Assembly (NCBI RefSeq): GCF_024623785.1
Contig: NZ_JANKBZ010000038.1
Coordinates: 1-64,000, forward strand
Source: Archangium lipolyticum
GTDB lineage: Bacteria; Myxococcota; Myxococcia; Myxococcales; Myxococcaceae
Direction of reading: 5' to 3'
Length of the DNA stretch: 64,000 nt
Below the pieces are notes generated by a model. That model saw only the letters and a program-made list of their open reading frames with translations, made no database searches and had not been told where the DNA came from. Positions 8,770 through 16,528 of this stretch are shown in pieces; position 1 is the stretch's first letter, and every line of letters starts with the position of its first letter. A program made the position numbers and the translations under genes.

Positions 8770-10140
8770 TCACTCTCCTCCCGCCGCGGCCATCAACTCC
8801 TCCTCGATGCGCGGGTACGCCATCACCGCCGCCGCGCGCAGGCGCTTCGCCACCTGGGACCGTCCACGTGCCTCTTCCCGCTCCGCCATCGCCAGCAGGG
8901 CGCGCGCCTTGCCCAGGAAGGCCTCCTGGTCGCGCCGGTCCTCGCCCAGCGCCTGCTCGAAGAGCTGGAGGGCCTCCTCGGCGCGTCCCTCCGCGAGCGT
9001 CCGGAATCCCTGCCGCTTGAGCGAGCCACGCTGGGCGTCATCCCCCGTCCCCTTCGTCACCACCATCTGGGAGAAGGGCACCTCGCGGAAGGACAGCGAG
9101 GAGACGCGCAGCACGTCCCCGGGCGCCAGCTTGAACGGGGCCACCTCGTACCACCCGCCCGCGTTGCACTTGAGGACGTAGTCCCCGGCCCCCACGCCCA
9201 ACCGCCGCTCCCGCTGGGACGAGGCGGGAACCTCCGCGAGCAGCCGCTGCTCCGCGCCATCCGTGACGACGCACTCCCTGGTGCCCGGGGGGAACACCAC
9301 GATCGCGCCAGCCCTCGACAGGCGCGTGAGGACGAGCTCGCCCTGGCCCTTCAGGTCGATGCGCACCCGCGGCCGCTGGACACCGAGCGGACTGGAGGCC
9401 GTGTCCATCAACGTGTGCTCGTAGGCGTGCCGGTAGGCCTCCGTCAGGCTCACCTGCCCGTCCCTGTCCGCATCGGCGGCGCCCCGCAGGCCGCTCACCA
9501 GGTGGGTGGAGAAGATGGAGCCCGCGAGGGCCCGCGCCTCCTGTGACAGCTCATCCGCCCCCGAGGAGGTGAGGAAGACGAGCCCTCGCAGCGCCAGCTC
9601 GTCGCGCACCTGGAGCTGGAAGGAGCGCGTGGGCCGGCCCCCCTTGGGGAGGATGGAGCCGCTCTGGCAGGCATCGAGGATGCCGATCTTCAGCGCTGGT
9701 GAGAGGGCCTGGATGCGGCGGTGGAGCGCGTCCAGGCGCAGCGGCGGGCCTCGCAGGTGCAGATACGTGTCGTCCGCGTGCCCCGAGTAATAGAAGAGGA
9801 AGAGGCTCTCCTCCCGGGAGCCCGCCGCGCGTGCCGCCAGCTGGTCGAACGCCCAGAGCACCTTGTCGGTGGTGGGCTCGCTCAGCACGGTGATGTCCTC
9901 GCGGGAGAACTCCCCCAGCTGCTCCAGCGTCTCCGCCAGCTTGCGCGCGTCCTCCACCGCGTGGCGCAGCGGCTGCTCCCGCGCCCAGCCCGTGTTGGCG
10001 CCAATCACCAGCGCGAAGCGCTGCACCGCGTACGCCGGGCCCGAGGCGAACAGCGCCACCGAGAGCAGCCACCTCCACGATATCGGCACGAGGACAACCC
10101 CCCCAGCGGTGATACTCACCCCTACCCCTGGTGCCCTCAT
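8770..10140 (-). CDS. caspase family (C14) peptidase with TPR-like tail
   Basis: A metacaspase/caspase-like cysteine protease of 456 residues from ATG 10140. A further upstream ATG at 10185 is possible, as is a GTG in front of the signal sequence. After a signal or membrane segment (WRWLLSVALFASGPAYA) the caspase fold begins at RFALVIGANTG. The catalytic histidine is in YYSGHADD (His121) and the cysteine in DACQSG (Cys158). An EF-hand-like loop, DADRDGQVSLTEAY, sits near residue 225, and a tetratricopeptide-like C-terminus near 380-440. It is the first gene of an operon with a sigma factor and an anti-sigma-like protein. Proteolysis could feed into release of the sigma factor, or the sigma factor may simply control the protease. 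Confidence 0.9.
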   Translation of the reverse strand: MRAPGVGVSITAGGVVLVPISWRWLLSVALFASGPAYAVQRFALVIGANTGWAREQPLRHAVEDARKLAETLEQLGEFSREDITVLSEPTTDKVLWAFDQLAARAAGSREESLFLFYYSGHADDTYLHLRGPPLRLDALHRRIQALSPALKIGILDACQSGSILPKGGRPTRSFQLQVRDELALRGLVFLTSSGADELSQEARALAGSIFSTHLVSGLRGAADADRDGQVSLTEAYRHAYEHTLMDTASSPLGVQRPRVRIDLKGQGELVLTRLSRAGAIVVFPPGTRECVVTDGAEQRLLAEVPASSQRERRLGVGAGDYVLKCNAGGWYEVAPFKLAPGDVLRVSSLSFREVPFSQMVVTKGTGDDAQRGSLKRQGFRTLAEGRAEEALQLFEQALGEDRRDQEAFLGKARALLAMAEREEARGRSQVAKRLRAAAVMAYPRIEEELMAAAGGE

Positions 10141-10189
10141 TGTCCGCCGTTTCCCGGAGAGAGCGCCATGAGCCACTTCATTCACGGCC

Positions 10190-10205
10190 CGTGAAGCGCT
10201 TCACA
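10190..10205 (+). promoter_or_regulatory. CRP-like palindromic operator upstream of the P450 gene
   Basis: CGTGA-N6-TCACA, with the 14-base core GTGAAGCGCTTCAC at 10191-10204 perfectly palindromic. It lies about 80 bp before the P450 start and between that gene and the divergent caspase operon. A copy differing at one core base lies at 16433-16446. It matches the TGTGA-N6-TCACA layout of CRP/FNR-family sites but could equally be bound by the TetR protein encoded at 11624. Confidence 0.6.
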
Positions 10206-10218
10206 CGAACGACGTTGC

Positions 10219-10256
10219 GGGAAACCACGGAAACGTTTATGGTTTCCTCAGTTTCC
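10219..10256 (+). promoter_or_regulatory. interleaved GGAAAC/GTTTCC repeats in the P450 promoter region
   Basis: GGGAAACC (10219-10226) and GGAAAC (10229-10234) are followed by GGTTTCC (10241-10247) and GTTTCC (10251-10256): two inverted-repeat pairs sharing one centre, with AAACGTTT at 10231-10238 inside. Such nested half-sites are typical of a cooperatively bound repressor. The TetR gene downstream of the P450 is the obvious candidate. No copy was seen elsewhere in the window. Confidence 0.5.
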
Positions 10257-10283
10257 ACCGCACCATCCGAAGGAGGACGAGCC

Positions 10284-11627
10284 ATGTCCACCCAACCGTT
10301 GCTGCCACCCGGGCCCCTCGGCTTCACCCCGCTGCAGACGTTCCGTTTCATGCGCGACGCCACCGGCTTCATGCGCGATTGCAGCACGCGCTATGGAGAC
10401 CCGTTCACCGCGCCGCTGCCGGTGGGCAATGTGGTCGTCACGGGAGACCCGGAGGGCATCCGTGAAATCTTCAGCGCGGACCCGGCCCTCTTCGAGCCGC
10501 TGGGCAACCTCATCCTGGCGCCCGCGGTGGGGGACAACTCGATGCTGCTGCTGGGCGGGCAGCGCCACAAGCGCGAGCGCAAGCTGCTCATGCCTCCCTT
10601 CCACGGCGAGCGCATGCGCGCCTACGGGCAGATGATGAGGGACCTGGCCCTGGAGGCCACGGGCTCGCTGCGGCCCGGCGGCGCCTTCCGCGCGCAGGAC
10701 ATCACCCAGGCCATCTCCCTGGAGGTCATCATCCACGCCGTCTTCGGCATCGACGAGCCGGAGCGGGTGCGGCGCTACCGCGAGGTGTTCGCGAGCTACA
10801 TGGAGTCCTACACCCCGCTGCTCATGGCGGCCAGGCCCCTGCGGCGCTCCTTCGGGGGCATGGGCCCCTGGGCGCGCTTCCAGCGCCACGTGGCGGTGCT
10901 GGACCAGCTGCTGACGGAGGAGCTCGCCACCCGGCGCGGTCACGAGGAGGGCCACATCGACATCCTCAGCATGATGCTCGCCGCGCGGGACGAGGACGGC
11001 CAGCCCATGAAGGACGAGGAGCTCAAGGACGAGCTGCGCACCCTGCTCATCGCCGGCCACGAGACCACGGCCATCGGCATGGCCTGGGCCCTCTACCACC
11101 TGCACCGCAACCCCGAGACGCTCGAGCGGCTGGTGGCGGAGCTGGCTCCGCTGGGCGCGAGGCCCGAGCCGGAGGCGCTCATGAAGCTGCCCTACCTCGG
11201 CGCGGTGTGTGACGAGTCGCTGCGCCTGCACCCCGTCGTGGCGGTGGTCGGCCGGCGCACGCGGGTCCCCTTCACCCTGCGCGGGCGCGAGCTGCCGGCC
11301 GGCACCGGCCTCATGGCCGCCATCTGCCTGGCGCACGTGGACCCGAAGCTCTACCCCGAGCCGGACCGCTTCCGCCCCGAGCGCTTCCTCGAGCGCAAGT
11401 TCACGCCCTTCGAGTACCTGCCCTTCGGTGGCGGGGCCCGGCGCTGCATCGGCGCGGCCTTCGCCCAGTACGAGATGCGGGTCGTCCTGGGCACGCTGCT
11501 GGCCGCGCACCGCTTCTCGCTGGCGAACGACAAGCCGGAGCGCCCCGTGCGCCGCAACGTCACCATCGGCCCCGGACGCGGCGTGGAGCTGGTGTACCAG
11601 GGCCCCCGCCAGGGAGGGCTCGCGTGA
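10284..11627 (+). CDS. cytochrome P450
   Basis: A soluble haem monooxygenase of 447 residues. The start ATG 10284 has a strong AGGAGG at 10271-10276. Diagnostic motifs: I-helix oxygen-binding AGHETT (about residues 257-262), K-helix ESLR, and the haem loop FGGGARRCIG with the thiolate ligand Cys388. All are intact. It is translationally coupled to a TetR regulator (GTGA overlap at 11624) and shares an operator-like palindrome with the oxygenase/terpene-cyclase operon 6 kb downstream, which suggests a role in the same biosynthesis or detoxification. Redox partners are not encoded nearby. The substrate is unknown. Confidence 0.96.
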   Translation: MSTQPLLPPGPLGFTPLQTFRFMRDATGFMRDCSTRYGDPFTAPLPVGNVVVTGDPEGIREIFSADPALFEPLGNLILAPAVGDNSMLLLGGQRHKRERKLLMPPFHGERMRAYGQMMRDLALEATGSLRPGGAFRAQDITQAISLEVIIHAVFGIDEPERVRRYREVFASYMESYTPLLMAARPLRRSFGGMGPWARFQRHVAVLDQLLTEELATRRGHEEGHIDILSMMLAARDEDGQPMKDEELKDELRTLLIAGHETTAIGMAWALYHLHRNPETLERLVAELAPLGARPEPEALMKLPYLGAVCDESLRLHPVVAVVGRRTRVPFTLRGRELPAGTGLMAAICLAHVDPKLYPEPDRFRPERFLERKFTPFEYLPFGGGARRCIGAAFAQYEMRVVLGTLLAAHRFSLANDKPERPVRRNVTIGPGRGVELVYQGPRQGGLA

Positions 11628-12256
11628 CGGAGGCGGACGAGACGCGCGCGCGCATCCTGGAGAAGGCGGAGCAGACCTTCCTGGCCCACGGCTACTCGCG
11701 GGTGACGATGGACGACATCGCCACCGAGCTGCGGATGAGCAAGAAGACGCTCTACCGCCACTTCTCCAGCAAGGAGGAGCTGGGCGCGGCGGCCCTCGAG
11801 GCCAGCATGGCCCGGTTCGGCGAGAAGCTGGAGGCCCTCCTCGGCGACGAGCGGCTGGACTTCGGCGAGCGCCTGGAGAGCTTCGCGCGGACGTTGGCGG
11901 GCCGGTACGCGAGCTCGGCCCTGGTGCTCAGGGACTTGCAACGCGACGCGCCCGCGCTGTGGCAGCGGATGCTGGAGCTGCGGCGCGCCTCGGTGCAGGC
12001 CCGCTTCGGCGCGTTCCTCACCGCCGGGGTGAAGGCCGGGGCCGTGCGCTCGGACGTGGAGCCCCGGCTGGTGCTCCGCATGGTCATCACCCTGGTGGAT
12101 CAGCTCTTGCGGCCGGACGTCCTGGCGGAGCTGGAGCTGAGCGCCGAGCAGCTCTTCCCCAGCATGCTGGGGGTGATTCTGGACGGCATCCGCACTGGGC
12201 GCGAAATGGGACGCGCTCGCCTGCCCGCCCGCTCTCCGGCCCGGCCAGGAAGGTAG
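11624..12256 (+). CDS. TetR/AcrR family transcriptional regulator
   Basis: A 210-residue regulator with an N-terminal helix-turn-helix at about residues 24-55 (YSRVTMDDIATELRMSKKTL followed by YRHFSSKEEL) and a variable ligand-binding C-terminal half. It starts with GTG overlapping the P450 stop codon, so it is made from the P450 transcript. It most likely controls this operon by binding the GGAAAC/GTTTCC repeats or the GTGAA-N4-TTCAC palindrome; this is inferred from position only. Confidence 0.93.
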   Translation: MTEADETRARILEKAEQTFLAHGYSRVTMDDIATELRMSKKTLYRHFSSKEELGAAALEASMARFGEKLEALLGDERLDFGERLESFARTLAGRYASSALVLRDLQRDAPALWQRMLELRRASVQARFGAFLTAGVKAGAVRSDVEPRLVLRMVITLVDQLLRPDVLAELELSAEQLFPSMLGVILDGIRTGREMGRARLPARSPARPGR

Positions 12257-12332
12257 CTGGAGCGCCGGTCATCTGCTACGAATGGGCTCTCCGCCGGGGT
12301 CTTCCCTCCACACGGCGGAGCTCAAGCCCGGC

Positions 12333-15300
12333 ATGAATTTCCCTTCGAGGCTGCACGCACTGGCGGCTTTCCTGCCCGGCGCGCTGCTACGGGCGCTCCT
12401 GGTGGATGCGTCGCGTCCGCACGAGGGAGCGCGCCTCGAGCAGCAGGGCGCGGTGCTCTTCGCCGACCTGACGGGCTTCACCGCGCTGGCCGAGGCGATG
12501 AATGGCGCGGGCCCCTCCGGCGCCGAGCGCCTGCGCGGCATCCTCGACGCGTTCTTCTCGCGGCTCATCGACACGCTCACCGCGCACGGTGGGGACGTGC
12601 TGCGCTTCGCGGGAGACGCGGTGGTGGTGCTGTGGCCGGCGGAGTCCCCCGAGGAGCTGCCACGCGCGGTGCGGCTGGCGGCCCGGTGCGCGCAGGCGGC
12701 CCAGGCCCTCATCGCGGGGCAGGAGCCGGTGGACGGGGTGCGGCTGCGGTTGAAGGTAGGCATCGGCGCCGGGCCGGTGCAGCTCTCCGACGTGGGAGGT
12801 GAGAAGGGACGCTGGGACTTCCTCGTCTCGGGCGAGCCGCTGCTGGAGATGGCGCGGGCGGAGAACGCGGCGCAGCCGGGGGAAATCCTCCTCGGCCCCG
12901 AGGCCTGGCGGCTGCTGGGGGAGGCCCAGGGCACGCCCCGGGGCGCGGCGGGCTGGAGGCTGCTGGAGGTGAAGCCGGTGCCACTGCCGCAGGTGCGCCC
13001 TCCCGAGCCGGTGCCAGAGCTGGAGCCCGCGCTGCGCTCGTACCTGCCGCTGGTGGTGGCGCGCCGGCTGGAGGCCGGACACGGCCAGTGGCTGTCCGAG
13101 TTCCGCACCGCCACGGTGCTGTTCATCAACCTGGGCGACTCGGACTTCGCCGCCGGCAAGCGGCCCGAGGCGCTGCAACGCGCGCTGCGCACGATTCAAT
13201 CCGTCCTCTTCCGCTACGAGGGAAGCGCCAACCAGGTGGTGGTGGACGACAAGGGCGTGGTGATGGTGGCGGCCTTCGGGCTGCCGCCGCTGTCGCACGA
13301 GGACGACGCGGCGCGGGCGGTGCAGACGGCGCTGGAGCTGCGCACGGCGCTGCGGGCCCAGGGCGTGTCCTACCGGCTGGGGCTGGCCACCGGGCGCGTC
13401 TTCTGCGGCACCACGGGCGGGGCCACGCGGCGCGAGTACGTGATGGTGGGCCACACGGTGAACCTCGCCGCGCGGCTGATGCAGGCGGCGGTGGACGACA
13501 TCCTCTGTGACGCCACCACGCTGCGCCTGGCCTCGGCGCGGTTGCGCTTCGAGACGCTCGAGCCCCTGAGGGTGAAAGGGATTACCCAGCCGGTGCCGGT
13601 GTTCCGCCCGGGACAGGGCGCCGAGGGTCCGGGGATGTCCACCCGGGAGACGCGGGTGGTGGGCCGCCAGGAGGAGCGCTCCCAGCTGGTCTCGGTGGTG
13701 CGGGCCCTGGCGGAGCGGGGCGTGGGCGGCAGCGTGCTGCTCGAGGGCGAGGCGGGCCTCGGCAAGTCCGTGCTGGTGAGCGAGCTGCTGGAGCGGGCCC
13801 ACGCCTCGGGGGTCTCCTGCGTGCTGGGTGCGGGTACCGCGGTGGAGCGCTCGTCGGCCTACCACGCGTGGCGCCCCGTCCTCTCGCGCCTGCTGGGGCT
13901 GGACACGCTGCCGGACGAGGCCACCCGCACCGGGCGGCTGATGGAGCTGCTGCGCGCCCGGCCCGAGCAGGAGGCCTGGGCCCCCCTGCTCAACGGCGTG
14001 CTGCCGGTGGAGGTGCCGGAGAACGAGGTGGTGCGGCACATGACCGCCTCGCTGCGTGGCGCCAACACGCGCGAGCTGCTGGTGCAGCTGCTCGACAGGT
14101 GTGTCCGGGAGCGCCCGCGCCTGGTGGTGCTGGACGACGCGCACTGGATGGACTCCTCCTCGTGGGAGCTGGCGGTGGCCGTGCAGCGGCGGGTGAAGCG
14201 GCTGCTGCTGGTGCTCTCCACGCGCCCTCCGGGAGAGGCGGCCACCGCCGAGTACCGCCAGCTGCGCGAGGCTCCCGGCACCCTGCACCTGCTCCTGGAG
14301 CGGATGCCGCACGAGGACGTGCTGACGCTGGTACGCCAGCGGCTGGGGGTGCGCCAGCTGCCCGCCCAGGTGGCCTCCCTCATCCGGGACCGGGCCGAGG
14401 GCCACCCCTTCTTCAGCGAGGAGCTGGCGTGCGCCCTGCGTGACGCGGGCTACCTCGTCATCGAGCGCGGCGAGTGCCGGCTGGTGGAGCGCTCCGTGGA
14501 GCGCATGGCGCTGGAGATGCCCGGCACCATCCAGGGCCTGCTCACCAGCCGCATCGACCGGCTCACGCCCCAGCAGCAGCTCACCCTGAAGGTGGCCAGC
14601 GTGCTCGGCCGCACCTTCCCCGTCGAGCTGCTGCGCGCCGTGCACCCCGTGGAGAAGGACCGCGCCACGCTGCCGGAGCAGCTCGCCGAGTTGGAGCGGC
14701 TGGGATTGATGCGGCCGGAGGACTCGCCGGTGGGCCCGGTGTATGCCTTCAAGCACGTGCTCATCCAGGAGGCGGCCTACCAGCTCATGGCCTTCTCCCA
14801 GCGCAGGGAGCTGCACCGGGCGGTGGCGCTGCTGCACGAGCGCGAGCTGGAGGAGCGCGGCGAGGAGCTGCTGCCCCTGCTGGCGCACCACTGGCGGATG
14901 GCGGAGGAGCACCAGCGGGCACTGGAGCTGCTGGAGCGAGCCTCGGAGACCGCCTCCTCGCGCGGGGCCCACCACGAGACCATCGCCTTCCTCACCCAGG
15001 CCCTGGAGCTGACCACCAGCGGCTCCGTGCCGGTGGACGAGCTGCGCCATGCCCGCTGGCGTGCGCGGCTGGGCAGCGCGTACCACTCCCTGGGCGAGAC
15101 GGAGCGCAGCAGGAGCCATTGCGACAGCGCCCTGCAACTGCTGAGGAAGACGCGGCCCACCTCCCTGGTGGGCTGGGGCGGCCGGCTGTCATGGGAGTTG
15201 CTACGGCACCTGACGCGCATGGCCCTGGGGCGCTGGCTGCCGGCACCGCGCGCGGCCACGGAGCGGGAGCGGCTCAAGCTCACCGCCAGCATCTTCAGCA

Positions 15301-16436
15301 TCCTCACCGAGCAGGCCTTCTACGCGGACCGGCTGCTGGAGTACTTCACCTCCTGCCTGTCCGCCATCAACCTCGCGGAGGCGACGCGCGACTTCTCCCC
15401 CGCCGCGCTCGCCTACAACGCCATGGGTTACACGGCGGGCCTGGGCCGCATGCATGGGCTGTCCCACCGCTACTTCCGCCGCGCCACCTCCGCGCGCTCC
15501 CCCATCACCGACGTCGTCCAGGGCTCCTACCACCTGACGTTCGGCCGCTGGGACGAGGGCATGGCGCAGGTGGAGCAGGGCATCGGCGAGGCCCGCATCA
15601 TCAATGACCGGCTCACCGTGTGCACCGGCCTGGAGGTGCTGGGCATGGGGCTGGAGATGGCGCGTGAGCCGGGTGCCGCCCAGTACGTGCGCGAGTCCAT
15701 GCTGCGGGTGGCCCAGGAGGCCTCCAACGTCGTCAACGCCATGTGGGCCCTCACGGAGATGGCGCCCACGCTGCTGCAGCTCGACCGGCTGGACGAGGCG
15801 GTGGAGCGGCTGCGCGAGGCGGAGGCGCTGGTGCCCCGGGCGGACCCGCTCACCGTGCTGCGCTACCACTGCAACGCGGCGCTCGTCTCCCAGCGCACGG
15901 GCGAGCACGGCCGCGTCCTGGCCCACGCGCGCGAGGCCCTGCGCATGCTGCGCAAGCGCCCCCTGGTGGTGTGGTCCGACCTCACCTCCCTGAGCGCACT
16001 GGTGCAGGCGTGCCTGGAGCTCTGGGAGGAGGCGCGCACCGCCGGGGAGGCCCTGGCCACCGAGCCGAGGGCCCTGGCCATCGAGTCCCTCCAGGTGCTG
16101 CGCAAGGCGAGCAGGCTCTACCCCGTCGCCCTCAGCCGCGCCGCCCGCCTCGAGGGGACGAGGGCCTGGCTGGAGGGCAGGTCAGACCGGGCCCATACCC
16201 TGTGGCAACGTGCCATCGACCACGCGCGCACCTGGCGCATGCCCACCGACGAGGGCCTCGCCCACGCCGAGCTGGCCCGGTGCGTCACCGAGCCCGCCCT
16301 CCGCGCCTCGCACGCGGCCCAGGCCCGCCAGGTCTTCGAGCGGCTGGGAGCCACGGGCTCGCTGCGGGCACTGGACTCATGGGAACGTCCTTCGCACACC
16401 CGACCTGAGACGGTCCCCGAATCGTCCGCCCTGTGA
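12333..16436 (+). CDS. soluble adenylyl cyclase-like protein: two cyclase domains, AAA-type NTPase, TPR-like tail
   Basis: A cytoplasmic signalling protein of about 1367 residues from ATG 12333 (an ATG at 12282 would add 17 residues; neither has an ideal ribosome-binding site). Domain order: class III cyclase 1 at about 35-180 with the metal-binding FADLTGF and the later GDAVVVLW; cyclase-like domain 2 at about 255-420, where the first Asp is replaced (LFINLGDSD) but the CGTTGGATRREYVMVGHTVN block is kept; P-loop GEAGLGKS near 470 and Walker B LVVLDDAHW near 596; then a long helical repeat region. This is the architecture of mammalian ADCY10. It probably makes cAMP under control of the NTPase. 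Its stop codon lies inside the palindrome that precedes the next operon. Confidence 0.88.
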   Translation: MNFPSRLHALAAFLPGALLRALLVDASRPHEGARLEQQGAVLFADLTGFTALAEAMNGAGPSGAERLRGILDAFFSRLIDTLTAHGGDVLRFAGDAVVVLWPAESPEELPRAVRLAARCAQAAQALIAGQEPVDGVRLRLKVGIGAGPVQLSDVGGEKGRWDFLVSGEPLLEMARAENAAQPGEILLGPEAWRLLGEAQGTPRGAAGWRLLEVKPVPLPQVRPPEPVPELEPALRSYLPLVVARRLEAGHGQWLSEFRTATVLFINLGDSDFAAGKRPEALQRALRTIQSVLFRYEGSANQVVVDDKGVVMVAAFGLPPLSHEDDAARAVQTALELRTALRAQGVSYRLGLATGRVFCGTTGGATRREYVMVGHTVNLAARLMQAAVDDILCDATTLRLASARLRFETLEPLRVKGITQPVPVFRPGQGAEGPGMSTRETRVVGRQEERSQLVSVVRALAERGVGGSVLLEGEAGLGKSVLVSELLERAHASGVSCVLGAGTAVERSSAYHAWRPVLSRLLGLDTLPDEATRTGRLMELLRARPEQEAWAPLLNGVLPVEVPENEVVRHMTASLRGANTRELLVQLLDRCVRERPRLVVLDDAHWMDSSSWELAVAVQRRVKRLLLVLSTRPPGEAATAEYRQLREAPGTLHLLLERMPHEDVLTLVRQRLGVRQLPAQVASLIRDRAEGHPFFSEELACALRDAGYLVIERGECRLVERSVERMALEMPGTIQGLLTSRIDRLTPQQQLTLKVASVLGRTFPVELLRAVHPVEKDRATLPEQLAELERLGLMRPEDSPVGPVYAFKHVLIQEAAYQLMAFSQRRELHRAVALLHERELEERGEELLPLLAHHWRMAEEHQRALELLERASETASSRGAHHETIAFLTQALELTTSGSVPVDELRHARWRARLGSAYHSLGETERSRSHCDSALQLLRKTRPTSLVGWGGRLSWELLRHLTRMALGRWLPAPRAATERERLKLTASIFSILTEQAFYADRLLEYFTSCLSAINLAEATRDFSPAALAYNAMGYTAGLGRMHGLSHRYFRRATSARSPITDVVQGSYHLTFGRWDEGMAQVEQGIGEARIINDRLTVCTGLEVLGMGLEMAREPGAAQYVRESMLRVAQEASNVVNAMWALTEMAPTLLQLDRLDEAVERLREAEALVPRADPLTVLRYHCNAALVSQRTGEHGRVLAHAREALRMLRKRPLVVWSDLTSLSALVQACLELWEEARTAGEALATEPRALAIESLQVLRKASRLYPVALSRAARLEGTRAWLEGRSDRAHTLWQRAIDHARTWRMPTDEGLAHAELARCVTEPALRASHAAQARQVFERLGATGSLRALDSWERPSHTRPETVPESSAL

Positions 16437-16447
16437 ATCGCTTCACA
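16432..16447 (+). promoter_or_regulatory. CRP-like palindromic operator upstream of the oxygenase/terpene-cyclase operon
   Basis: TGTGA-ATCGCT-TCACA, an exact TGTGA-N6-TCACA site, extended by one base each side to an 18-base palindrome (16431-16448). It overlaps the stop codon of the cyclase gene and lies about 82 bp before the ATG at 16529. A TACAAT sequence at 16468-16473 could be a -10 element. The core differs by one base from the site at 10191. Confidence 0.6.
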
Positions 16448-16528
16448 GCGTGTGGGGAGGGGCTCACTACAATGCCCTTTCGCGGGAGGGGGGTGTCTTT
16501 CCAAACATCCCGCGAGGAGTCGAATGTC

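Noticed and set aside
12387-15137. A 916-codon open frame on the minus strand
   Set aside because: It is antisense to the cyclase-like gene, whose domains are unmistakable. The frame is rich in Arg, His, Gln and Pro and low in the hydrophobic patterning of real proteins; it stays open because of GC-biased codons on the other strand.
16431-16448. Palindrome as a terminator of the cyclase-like gene
   Set aside because: The arms are only seven bases, there is no T-run, and a one-base variant occurs at the same distance before another gene start, which fits an operator better.
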